In this document: one piece after another, positions 16,628 to 24,350 of the stretch
How positions within the stretch are numbered: the stretch's first letter is position 1
How the letters are laid out: the number at the start of each line of letters is the position of its first letter
Source of the DNA: an uncultured Lachnospiraceae bacterium
Lineage (GTDB): Bacteria; Bacillota; Clostridia; Lachnospirales; Lachnospiraceae
NCBI GenBank assembly: GCA_951800145.1
Contig: CATOJE010000016.1
Coordinates: 1 to 57,062, forward strand
Length of the DNA: 57,062 bases
Reading direction: 5' to 3'
Position numbers and translations under genes: made by a program
The notes under the pieces: model-generated
Told to the model about the DNA's origin: nothing
The model's input: only the letters and a program-made list of their open reading frames with translations
Databases searched by the model: none

Positions 16628-18022
16628 TCACATATCTGCCAGAGCCGCCTGAATCATGATGGCGCATTCGATCCGCTTTTTCTGCATCGCACAGCCCACC
16701 TCATAGGTATCTGTAATGGAGCCATGGAAATGATAAGAATTGGCCGCGCAGCCTCCGCTGCAGTAAAACCTTGCAAAGCAGTCCCTGCACTTCTCCTTGG
16801 CATAGACATTGCAGGATTTAAACGAATCCCGGATGGAGAAATTGGTCACGCCTGTGTCCACATTCCCCAGGAGAAATTCCTCCTGCCCCACAAATTGATG
16901 GCAGGGATAAAGATCCCCCCATGGAGTAACCGCCAGATATTCCGTGCCAGAGCCGCAGCCAGACATACGCTTTGCCACACACGGCCCTGCCTTTAAGTCA
17001 ATCATAAAGTGGAAAAACTGAAAGCCCCGGTTCTCCTTCTTCCTTTTAATATACTCAGCTGCCAGCGTATCATACTGCTGAAAAATCCCAGGAAGATCCT
17101 CCTCCCGGATGGAATACTCCTCCTCATCCGGGGCAACCACCGGCTCCATGGACATCTTTGTAAACCCAAGGTCAGCAAAATGGAGCACATCCTGGGCAAA
17201 GTCCAGATTATAGCGGGTAAAGGTTCCCCTGACATAATAGTCCTTTTCTCCCCGGCTCTCTGCAAAACGCTGGAACTTGGGTACAATCCGATCATAGCTG
17301 CCCTGTCCTCCCCGGAAGGGACGCATCCTGTCGTTCACTTCCTTCCTTCCGTCCAGACTTAAAACAACATTGGACATCTCCCGGTTGCAGAACTCCATCA
17401 CCTCATCATTGAGAAGGACTCCATTGGTGGTCAGGGTAAAGCGAAACCTCTTATCATGAAGCTTTTCCTGCTCCCTTCCATAAGCCACCAGCTGCTTCAC
17501 CACGTCCCAGTTCATCAGCGGCTCGCCGCCGAAGAAATCCACCTCCAGGTTCCTGCGGCCTCCGGAATTCGCTATCAAAAAGTCCAGTGCCTTTTTCCCC
17601 ACCTCAAAGCTCATCAGCGCCCGGCGGCCGTGATACTCTCCCTCCTCGGCAAAGCAGTAACGGCAGGCCAGATTACAGTCGTGGGCTATGTGAAGGCAAA
17701 GTGCCTTTACCACAGTCCTCCGGTTCTTAAAATCCGTGACAAAGCTCTGGTAGCTGTCCTCCACAAACAGCTGCTCATGATTAATCAGCTCCTGGATATC
17801 CTCCAGTACCTCCTGGATCTGCGCCATCGGGTACTTTCCGGAAAGCCCTTGCTCCACTGCCTCCCTGGCCTCCCCGGGAAGCTCCTCCGGCTCTCTTTTA
17901 TCCGGCACACATTGTGACAGAATCTCCACCGCATCATATAAGATGTCATCTGCCACATGGACTGAGCCGCTGTTTACGTCCAGGATAATATTATAGCCAT
18001 TATTTTTATATTGGTGAATCAC
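16628..18022 (-). CDS. scfB: SCIFF peptide maturase, radical SAM/SPASM (GTG start)
   Basis: A 464-residue radical SAM enzyme. The N-terminal RRE-like region (about 1-90) is followed by the [4Fe-4S] motif CNLACRYC (Cys116, 120, 123). A C-terminal SPASM domain carries Cys-rich clusters (CGSGTEY, CNVYAKEKCRDC, FYCSGGCAAN). It installs Cys-to-Thr thioether cross-links in the SCIFF precursor encoded just upstream. The start codon is GTG at 18022, 6 nt after GAGGG. The pairing with a six-cysteine peptide gene and with secDF/tgt/yajC is the established context of this family. The biological role of mature SCIFF is not known. Confidence 0.95.
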   Translation of the reverse strand: MIHQYKNNGYNIILDVNSGSVHVADDILYDAVEILSQCVPDKREPEELPGEAREAVEQGLSGKYPMAQIQEVLEDIQELINHEQLFVEDSYQSFVTDFKNRRTVVKALCLHIAHDCNLACRYCFAEEGEYHGRRALMSFEVGKKALDFLIANSGGRRNLEVDFFGGEPLMNWDVVKQLVAYGREQEKLHDKRFRFTLTTNGVLLNDEVMEFCNREMSNVVLSLDGRKEVNDRMRPFRGGQGSYDRIVPKFQRFAESRGEKDYYVRGTFTRYNLDFAQDVLHFADLGFTKMSMEPVVAPDEEEYSIREEDLPGIFQQYDTLAAEYIKRKKENRGFQFFHFMIDLKAGPCVAKRMSGCGSGTEYLAVTPWGDLYPCHQFVGQEEFLLGNVDTGVTNFSIRDSFKSCNVYAKEKCRDCFARFYCSGGCAANSYHFHGSITDTYEVGCAMQKKRIECAIMIQAALADM

Positions 18023-18104
18023 AAAATTCCCTCATCTTTCTATAAAGCCTTTATGTGCCTGGCTGCAAGCATTTATGGTAAACCTTACTCAGACACGGAA
18101 AATG

Positions 18105-18131
18105 CCCCTACAATCCGGGTGACCGTAGGGG
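18105..18131 (-). terminator. Hairpin between scfA and scfB, possible attenuator
   Basis: CCCCTAC (18125-18131 on the minus strand) pairs with GTAGGGG (18105-18111) over a 13-nt loop, followed by CATTTTCC. The T-run is weak, so partial termination is plausible. This would keep the precursor peptide in excess of its maturase. Confidence 0.45.
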
Positions 18132-18220
18132 TGATACTCGAACCGATTCATTTTCCTCTGCTGTTCACATCCCCACAGGATTGTGCCCGGCAACCTTCCT
18201 TTTCATATGTAATGAAGGAA

Positions 18221-18367
18221 CTATCGGCTGTTATTCTCACAGCTCTGATTTCCTACAGTACAAGAAGTCTTGCAGGCAGACTGGCAGGAGGTCTGGCACT
18301 CGCCGCATCCGCCCTTTTTCATGGTGTCCTTTAACGTATTGGAATTTAAAGTTTTAACGTGCTTCAT
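18221..18367 (-). CDS. scfA: SCIFF peptide precursor (48 aa)
   Basis: A 48-residue peptide beginning MKHVKTLNSNTLKDTM, the strongly conserved leader of the 'six cysteines in forty-five' family. The core has cysteines at positions 21, 24, 28, 32, 36 and 43, interspersed with Thr and Ser (CQTSCQSACKTSC). AGGAGG lies 9 nt before the ATG, and a consensus promoter (18404-18432) gives a leader of about 30 nt. The maturase gene follows in the same direction. Cross-linking of a core Thr to a Cys is known for the family. The six extra C-terminal residues after the last Cys (ENNSR and neighbours) are unremarkable. Confidence 0.95.
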   Translation of the reverse strand: MKHVKTLNSNTLKDTMKKGGCGECQTSCQSACKTSCTVGNQSCENNSR

Positions 18368-18403
18368 CTTGCTACGCCTCCTGTTTTCTTAAAGTTCCTT
18401 GAG

Positions 18404-18432
18404 ATTATATCATATGTGAAGATAGTTCGCAA
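18404..18432 (-). promoter_or_regulatory. Sigma-A promoter of the scfA operon
   Basis: Minus strand TTGCGA (18427-18432), 17-bp spacer, TATAAT (18404-18409). It drives scfA-scfB and probably the downstream sec/tgt genes. Confidence 0.75.
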
Positions 18433-18517
18433 GTTCTTTTAAGCTGGGAAAAGCCTTCATATCCGGCATTTTCCCGGCATACACTGGACTATAATCAAAA
18501 AAAGAGGAAAATATGCC

Positions 18518-18871
18518 ATGCGAACCATGAAAGTTTTAACCCGCTCCCTGCTAATCTCCTATCTAATCAGCGCACTGCTTTTAACCGTTCTTGCCTTTGC
18601 ACTGTTTCAGATGAAGCTTTCTCCCTCCAGAGTGGCGGCGGCTGTATATGGAATTTATGGAATCAGCTGCTTCTTCGGAGGAGTGCTTGCCGGAAAGGCC
18701 ATCCGCAGCCGCAGATTTTTCTGGGGGCTTTTATCCGGCCTGCTCTACTTCCTTCTTCTGGCTGTGATGTCCTTTCTCCTCCACAAAAACTTAGGCAGTG
18801 ATACAAAAGCATTAACCACGATCCTCTCCATCTGTGCTGCCTGTGCCACCCTGGGAGGGATGGTCAGCTAA
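18518..18871 (+). CDS. TIGR04086-family four-helix membrane protein
   Basis: 117 residues with four predicted membrane helices (about 9-30, 40-58, 66-90, 98-115) and a short basic N-terminus. Length, topology and location beside the SCIFF/secDF/yajC cluster match the TIGR04086 family found across Clostridia. Function unknown. It is divergent from scfA. A TATAAT at 18490-18495 may be its -10, without a convincing -35. Confidence 0.7.
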   Translation: MRTMKVLTRSLLISYLISALLLTVLAFALFQMKLSPSRVAAAVYGIYGISCFFGGVLAGKAIRSRRFFWGLLSGLLYFLLLAVMSFLLHKNLGSDTKALTTILSICAACATLGGMVS

Positions 18872-18900
18872 ATGGCCGGGGATTCTGCTGTCATGAATAA

Positions 18901-18931
18901 GGCAGACAGAAGGCTTTCCCCTCTGTCTGCC
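18901..18931. terminator. Bidirectional hairpin between convergent genes
   Basis: GGCAGACAGA (18901-18910) pairs perfectly with TCTGTCTGCC (18922-18931) over an 11-nt loop. It lies between the stop of the TIGR04086 gene and the stop of the CNNM/CBS gene. T-runs are poor on both sides, so it may act mainly as an mRNA end-protecting hairpin. Confidence 0.6.
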
Positions 18932-18941
18932 CCATCGTTCC

Positions 18942-20252
18942 TTATACAGCGATTCCTCTTCCCTCGCCTTCCTCCGGATCAGAAGGCTTTTCCTCCCGCT
19001 CCGGCAGATACAGGTGAATGGTCTCGATCCGGTTCTTATCCATACGCTCTACCACCATGCGGAGTCCCTCATGAGTGACCTCCTCCCCTTCCTCAGGAAG
19101 ATGGTCTAAAAGCCCGATCACCAGACCGCCCAGGGAATCATAATCCTCCGACTCCAGCCTGAGCTCTAACCGCTCGTTCAGATCTCCCAGCTTCATGGAA
19201 GCATCCACCCGGTATTCCCCCGGCTCCAGCTCCACCACATTCTCTTCTTCATCCTCATCGTACTCATCCCGGATTTCCCCTACGATCTCTTCCAGCATAT
19301 CCTCCAGGGTAATTAATCCGGCGGTGGCTCCGTACTCATCCAGCACAATGACAATATTATTCAAAGTTTTCCGCATCTCCACCATCAGCTCAGCTGCCTT
19401 CTTAAACTCATAGGTATATAAGGGCTGACGGAGAAAATCACGGATGCTGAATCCCTCCTTACTGTCCAGAAGAAGGAGATCCTTTACATTAATAATCCCA
19501 ATCACATTATCCGTGGACTCCTCAAACACCGGGATCCGGGTATACTTCTCCTGCCTGAAAATTGCCAGCAGCTCATCATAGGTGGCATTTACATTCACCA
19601 GAGTCATATCGATCCTGGGAATCATAATATCCTTGGCCAGGTTATCCCCGAAATCAAATACATTGGTGATCATCTTCTTCTCTTCCATCTGGATGACCCC
19701 CTCCTCGTGGCTAACCTCCACGATGGTCCGCAGCTCATCCTCTGTGATGGATTCCTGCTTTTTATTCGGGTCGATCCGGAAAAGCTTCAGCACACCCATG
19801 GAAAGCTGATTCACCAGAAAGATCACCGGTGTCAAAAGATTCATCAGAGTGTAAATAAACGGCGCATAATTGAGAGAAATCGATTCTGAGGATATGGTAG
19901 AAATGGTTTTCGGTGTAATTTCCCCAAACACTAAAATCAGCAGGGTCAGAATACCAGTGGCAAGCCCCACCGCCTTACTCCCGAAAAGATCTGTCGCCAG
20001 CACCGTAGAGAGAGAGGATGCGGACAGATTCACCACATTGTTTCCGATTAAGATGGCACTCAGCATCTTACCCTGATCTTCGATAATCTTAATTACCGTC
20101 TGCGCCCGCTTATGACCATTCTCTGCCAGGGTGCGCATGCGGATTTTATTCACAGTAGTAAGGGCTGTCTCTGCCGAAGAAAAGAACGCAGATAATAATA
20201 GTAGCACAAATAAAACAATCAGCTGTATGACCGCGTCACCAGACGGATCCAT
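18942..20252 (-). CDS. CNNM/CBS 'hemolysin' family membrane protein
   Basis: 436 residues. An N-terminal CNNM (DUF21) domain has four hydrophobic segments (about 5-190) and the conserved SSAETALTTVNKIRMRTL. Two CBS domains (about 205-330, with MIPRIDM and DEYGATAGLITLEDMLEEIVG) and a C-terminal CorC/HlyC domain (about 345-425) follow. The family is linked to magnesium/cobalt export and other divalent-cation homeostasis. 'Hemolysin' is a historical name. The start at 20252 (MDPSGDAV) lies 9 nt after AAGGAG, in preference to the ATG seven codons upstream, which sits on the SD. It has a near-consensus promoter. Confidence 0.88.
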   Translation of the reverse strand: MDPSGDAVIQLIVLFVLLLLSAFFSSAETALTTVNKIRMRTLAENGHKRAQTVIKIIEDQGKMLSAILIGNNVVNLSASSLSTVLATDLFGSKAVGLATGILTLLILVFGEITPKTISTISSESISLNYAPFIYTLMNLLTPVIFLVNQLSMGVLKLFRIDPNKKQESITEDELRTIVEVSHEEGVIQMEEKKMITNVFDFGDNLAKDIMIPRIDMTLVNVNATYDELLAIFRQEKYTRIPVFEESTDNVIGIINVKDLLLLDSKEGFSIRDFLRQPLYTYEFKKAAELMVEMRKTLNNIVIVLDEYGATAGLITLEDMLEEIVGEIRDEYDEDEEENVVELEPGEYRVDASMKLGDLNERLELRLESEDYDSLGGLVIGLLDHLPEEGEEVTHEGLRMVVERMDKNRIETIHLYLPEREEKPSDPEEGEGRGIAV

Positions 20253-20288
20253 AAAAAAACACTCCTTTTTCATAAAATTTTACAAATG

Positions 20289-20317
20289 ATTGTACTATAC
20301 TCTGGTTCTTCTGTCAA
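20289..20317 (-). promoter_or_regulatory. Near-consensus sigma-A promoter of the CNNM/CBS gene
   Basis: Minus strand TTGACA (20312-20317), 17-bp spacer, TACAAT (20289-20294). This is the best -35/-10 pair in the window. Confidence 0.8.
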
Positions 20318-20358
20318 GCAAAAGTTACCGTTCACAGCCCTGCTACCTGTGACCTCTG

Positions 20359-20853
20359 TTACTTTCGCCCTTTTCTCCTCTGCTTCCCGCCGAAGAGCTC
20401 ACGAAATACCTGGCCAAATACAGCCAGCCCGGCTCCGGCAAAAATGGCAATATCCCCCAGGTTAAATATGATTTTTTTCAGGCAGCCCACATTCACGCTA
20501 AAATAGTCCACCACATACCTTCTGGTTATCCGGTCATATAAATTGCTCAGCGCTCCTCCTAAGGTCAGAACCAGCACAGTCTTCTCCACCCAGTAGCCCT
20601 TCTTTGGCGTCAAAAAGCCTAAAATACCGGCCAGGCCGGACATCACCACCATAGGAACTGTCCGGACCAGCTCCGGCCTGCTTTTTAATACCTCAAAGGG
20701 AAAGCCGGTATTATGGCTTTTATGAAGGGTTATCATACCCTTGCTGCCCTTTAATTCCCTCGGGAACTCGCTGCTGTCCCTGGCCTCGATCTCTTCCTTG
20801 ATGCATAGATCCGTTCCTGCGATCAGTGCAATGAATAAAACAGGTGTCAACAT
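20359..20853 (-). CDS. lspA: Signal peptidase II-like protein (divergent LspA)
   Basis: 164 residues with four hydrophobic segments and the LspA motif set. HKSHNTGFPF (normally N-x-G-x-x-F) carries Asn48. LGGALSNLYDRITRRYVVDYF carries catalytic-type Asp116. FNLGDIAIFAG carries catalytic-type Asp134, with Gly where Ala is usual. LspA cleaves lipoprotein signal peptides in the membrane. The long loop between helix 1 and the Asn motif (residues 20-45) is charged and atypical, so a second, specialised paralogue is possible. It is divergent from the S8 peptidase gene and has a plausible promoter at 20904-20932. Confidence 0.8.
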   Translation of the reverse strand: MLTPVLFIALIAGTDLCIKEEIEARDSSEFPRELKGSKGMITLHKSHNTGFPFEVLKSRPELVRTVPMVVMSGLAGILGFLTPKKGYWVEKTVLVLTLGGALSNLYDRITRRYVVDYFSVNVGCLKKIIFNLGDIAIFAGAGLAVFGQVFRELFGGKQRRKGRK

Positions 20854-20903
20854 GGCTATATTCCTCTTCCTTTCTTAGTGATTCCAATTTCTTCTTTTCT
20901 TAT

Positions 20904-20932
20904 ATTTTACCCGCTTTCTTCCTGCTCGTAAA
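20904..20932 (-). promoter_or_regulatory. Probable promoter of the LspA-like gene
   Basis: Minus strand TTTACG (20927-20932), 17-bp spacer, TAAAAT (20904-20909). Confidence 0.5.
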
Positions 20933-20995
20933 GGTAATTTTTGCCTGAATCCTACATATATTAATTAAATAAGAATTTACCGGAGGAACTATCTC

Positions 20996-22762
20996 ATGTC
21001 CACTTGCCCCATAAACCCTGCAAGTGAAACGGTTGCTGATTTTATCTACCGCCAGGGAAGTGTAGCCCGCCGTCTTCCTCAGCTGGAGAGCGACGTCCTC
21101 TGCTACGATGCCCCTTCTTCCAGAGAGTTTGCCATCATCTATATTCCCCTGCAGTCCATCCCGGACATCAATTTAGTGGATTATGATTACTATTCTATCC
21201 CCAAGCTCTATACACTCCTGGATTCCTCCAGCCTGGAATCCTCCGGAATTTTATCAGTATTCCGCCAGCCCGCCCTGGGAAACCAGGGGGAAGGAGTTCT
21301 CGTAGGTCTGATTGATACTGGGATCGACTATCTGAATCCTCTGTTTCGCAAGCCGGACGGCAGCACCCGCATCCTGGGGATCTGGGATCAGACCCTGCCG
21401 GAGGATGGGGATGCCATCCCCCCCGGAGTGAATCCCCCTGTCTCCTCCCGCTACTCTGGCATCCAGTATGGTACTGCTTATACGGAGGAACAGATCAATA
21501 CAGCGCTTCGGTCGGATAATCCCCTGGATATGGTTCCATCCACAGATACGAATGGCCACGGAACCTTTCTGGCCGGCGTAGCCGCCGGAGGCGCTTCTCC
21601 CTCCGGCGACTTTACCGGTGCCGCCCCTAATGCCATGCTGGGGATCGTAAAGCTAAAGCCGGCCAAACAATACCTTCGGGATTTCTACCTGATTCGCCAG
21701 GATGCTGTCGCCTACCAGGAAAACGATATTATGATGGGCATAAAATACCTGCAGCTCCTTTCCCGTGAGAAAAACATGCCTCTGGTAATCTGTATTTCCA
21801 TGGGAACCAACTGGGGCAGCCACGAGGGCACCTCCCCTCTGGGCTATACCCTTCAGTCCGCCAGCCAGCATATCGGCATGGCCAGTGTCATCGCCGGTGG
21901 AAATGAAGCCGGCCTTTCCCACCATTACTTCGGGACCATCCCGGAAAATCAGGCCTGGGAGGATGTGGAAATCCGGGTTGCCCCTGGAGAGCGGGGCTTT
22001 GTGACGGAATTTTGGTCCGATGTCCTGGATCTCTACACCGTGGGCTTTGTGTCTCCCAGCGGCGAAACCGTGGAACGCATTCCCATGTCCCTGGGCCATG
22101 ACTCCCATATCAGCTTCCTCCTGGAGCCAACTAAGATCACCGTCAGCTACCTGGCCAATGAAGCAGGCTCCGGACGGCAGCTGATCTTTTTCCGCTTTGA
22201 AAATCCCACTGCCGGGGTATGGCGCATCCGGGTATATAACTCCCTGTATCTGAGAGGACAGTACCATATGTGGCTGCCGGTAGAGGGCTTCGCCTCCCCG
22301 GACACCATCTTTTTAAAGCCCAACCCGGACACCACCATCACCAATCCCGGGAATGTGATTCTCCCCATGACCATCAGCGCCTATGACCACAGGGATGGCA
22401 GCATCTATCTCCATTCCAGCCGCGGCTTTACTATTAATAGCCAGGTAAAGCCGGATATCGCCGCCCCTGGCGTGGATATTCCCGGTCCTGCCCTTCCCCA
22501 CATTCAGGGCAGCTATGGAAAGGATATTCCCATGACCCGGCGAACCGGCTCCTCCGTGTCTGCCGCCATCACTGCCGGGGCCATTGCCAACCTGCTATCC
22601 TGGGGGGTAGTTGCCGGAAAGGATCCTTCTATGAATAATGCCTCCATCCGCGGCTATCTCATCCGCGGTGCAAACAGAAATCCAGCCTACCAATATCCAA
22701 ACCGGGAATTTGGTTATGGCACGCTGGACCTTTATCAATCCTTTCTTCAGCTTCGGGAATAG
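20996..22762 (+). CDS. S8 family serine peptidase, Csp-like
   Basis: A 588-residue subtilase. The catalytic triad is complete: Asp107 (VGLIDTGIDY), His188 (DTNGHGTFLAG) and Ser about 520 (RTGSSVSAAI). Residues 1-95 resemble a short prodomain. A beta-rich insertion (about 320-450) lies between the oxyanion region (SVIAGGNEAG) and the Ser, as in clostridial CspA/B/C-type proteases with an inserted jelly-roll domain. There is no signal peptide, which also fits that group. CspB activates the spore-cortex hydrolase SleC in other Clostridia, but many non-spore paralogues exist, so the role here is open. The ATG follows CGGAGGA. Its last 16 bp overlap the 3' end of the convergent clpX-like gene. Confidence 0.85.
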   Translation: MSTCPINPASETVADFIYRQGSVARRLPQLESDVLCYDAPSSREFAIIYIPLQSIPDINLVDYDYYSIPKLYTLLDSSSLESSGILSVFRQPALGNQGEGVLVGLIDTGIDYLNPLFRKPDGSTRILGIWDQTLPEDGDAIPPGVNPPVSSRYSGIQYGTAYTEEQINTALRSDNPLDMVPSTDTNGHGTFLAGVAAGGASPSGDFTGAAPNAMLGIVKLKPAKQYLRDFYLIRQDAVAYQENDIMMGIKYLQLLSREKNMPLVICISMGTNWGSHEGTSPLGYTLQSASQHIGMASVIAGGNEAGLSHHYFGTIPENQAWEDVEIRVAPGERGFVTEFWSDVLDLYTVGFVSPSGETVERIPMSLGHDSHISFLLEPTKITVSYLANEAGSGRQLIFFRFENPTAGVWRIRVYNSLYLRGQYHMWLPVEGFASPDTIFLKPNPDTTITNPGNVILPMTISAYDHRDGSIYLHSSRGFTINSQVKPDIAAPGVDIPGPALPHIQGSYGKDIPMTRRTGSSVSAAITAGAIANLLSWGVVAGKDPSMNNASIRGYLIRGANRNPAYQYPNREFGYGTLDLYQSFLQLRE

Positions 22763-24186
22763 GCATGCTCTGCCGTCACCGCGGCGCCTCTCATCTCAAT
22801 CCTCGGCCCTCCCCGCTTTTCCAGGTAGGGCCTTGTGATAATCACTGCGCCGATATTAGGGTCCTTAGGGATCTCATACATAATATCCAGCATAAAATCT
22901 TCAAGAATCGCCCGCAACGCCCTGGCTCCTGTATCCTTCTTTAAGGCCTCCTCTGCAATCCATTCCAGAGCTGCCTGGTCAAACTCCAGCTTCACCTCAT
23001 CATAAGCAAGGAGCTTTTCATACTGCTTTAATATAGCATTCTTGGGCTGGGAAAGGACCTTCATCATAAACTCCTTATCCGGCCGCTCCAGGGCAACCGT
23101 CACTGGAAGCCGTCCTAAAAATTCCGGAATCATCCCGAATTTCCGCAGATCTGCATTCTCCACCTTGGTCAAAAGCTGCTTATCCTGATCAAAGGTATCC
23201 TTTAGCTCTCCCCCAAAGCCCATGGAGGATTTTCTTTTCAGCCGCTCCCGGATAATCTCCTCTAAATCCGGGAATGCGCCGCCGCAGATAAACAAAATGT
23301 GATCCGTATTGACCGTAGCCATAGGAGTCATGGCGTTCTTCTGGTTTGATCCCACCGGCACCTCCACGATACTTCCCTCCAGAAGCTTTAGCAGCTCCTG
23401 CTGAACCGACTCCCCGCTCACGTCCCTGGTATTGGTCTGCTGCTTTTTCGCAATCTTGTCGATCTCATCGATAAAGATGATTCCCCGCTCTGCCTTCTCC
23501 ACATCATTATCTGCTGCTGCCAGGAGCTTGCTTACCACACTCTCGATATCATCTCCAATGTATCCGGCCTCCGTCAGGGAGGTGGCATCTGCAATCGCCA
23601 GAGGTACGTCTAAAAGCCTTGCCAACGTTTTTACCAGATAGGTCTTTCCGCTTCCTGTAGGGCCCACCATCAGGATATTCGACTTTTCTATGGTAATCTC
23701 GTCTGATTCGTCCCGATTTCCCAAAAGAGCCCTTTTATAGTGGTTATACACAGCCACAGACATCACCTTCTTCGCCTGCTCCTGTCCCACCACATACTCA
23801 TCCAGGCGGTGCTTGATCTGATGGGGCGCCGGAATATCCTGAATGGTATAGCTCCTTTGCTCCTCTTTCTCTTTCTTTTTCTTAATCTTCTGCTTTTTGG
23901 GAATCGCCATATCCGGCCGCATAAAATTCGACAAATCCCCGATATTCAAATTCATAAAGGGCATATTCGGGATCTGTCCCAGATCCATTCCATTTTGGTT
24001 TAATGCATCAAATGCCTTCTGCATACAGTCGTGGCACAGGTAAATTTTTCCCGGCATCGACACCATGCTGCCTGCCTTACTCTCCGGCCTCCGGCAGATG
24101 TAGCAGACCTTCTCGTAATCCTTGTCCTCCTCCTGGCTGTCTCTGCCATCCTCTTCTATTTTGAGTGATTTCTCCTTATCTTCCAA
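22747..24186 (-). CDS. clpX: ClpX-type AAA+ unfoldase, divergent (TTG start)
   Basis: 479 residues. An N-terminal zinc domain (Cys28, 31, 51, 54) is followed by an unusually long Met/Lys-rich linker (about 60-115). The AAA+ core has Walker A GPTGSGKT (175-182), the pore loop GYIG (208-211, usually GYVG), Walker B IIFIDEID (236-243), and the sensor-2 region TGARALRAI. The ClpP-docking loop tripeptide is MGF (322-324) in place of IGF. ClpX unfolds tagged proteins for ClpP. Here clpP, tig and lon are absent, so this is probably a stand-alone paralogue. The start is TTG at 24186 after GGGAGAGGACA. Promoter at 24239-24267. Confidence 0.85.
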   Translation of the reverse strand: MEDKEKSLKIEEDGRDSQEEDKDYEKVCYICRRPESKAGSMVSMPGKIYLCHDCMQKAFDALNQNGMDLGQIPNMPFMNLNIGDLSNFMRPDMAIPKKQKIKKKKEKEEQRSYTIQDIPAPHQIKHRLDEYVVGQEQAKKVMSVAVYNHYKRALLGNRDESDEITIEKSNILMVGPTGSGKTYLVKTLARLLDVPLAIADATSLTEAGYIGDDIESVVSKLLAAADNDVEKAERGIIFIDEIDKIAKKQQTNTRDVSGESVQQELLKLLEGSIVEVPVGSNQKNAMTPMATVNTDHILFICGGAFPDLEEIIRERLKRKSSMGFGGELKDTFDQDKQLLTKVENADLRKFGMIPEFLGRLPVTVALERPDKEFMMKVLSQPKNAILKQYEKLLAYDEVKLEFDQAALEWIAEEALKKDTGARALRAILEDFMLDIMYEIPKDPNIGAVIITRPYLEKRGGPRIEMRGAAVTAEHAYSRS

Positions 24187-24238
24187 TGTCCTCTCCCTCT
24201 TCGTCCCCTTAATTCATGGATGTTTCTGCATCCTTCTA

Positions 24239-24267
24239 AGTGTAACATAGGCTGTCCGGTTATTCAA
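24239..24267 (-). promoter_or_regulatory. Probable promoter of the clpX-like gene
   Basis: Minus strand TTGAAT (24262-24267), 17-bp spacer, TACACT (24239-24244). Confidence 0.5.
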
Positions 24268-24287
24268 GTACAGGAAAAAGAAGAATA

Positions 24288-24324
24288 GCAAAAGAAGGTA
24301 CTGGCCTTTCGCTTAGTACCTTCT
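24288..24324 (-). terminator. Terminator after the HtrA gene
   Basis: AGAAGGTACT and AGTACCTTCT (24293-24302 with 24315-24324) form a perfect 10-bp stem. On the minus strand it is followed by TTTTGC. Confidence 0.75.
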
Positions 24325-24350
24325 CTGCTGAATCTCTGTTTTACATGAGC

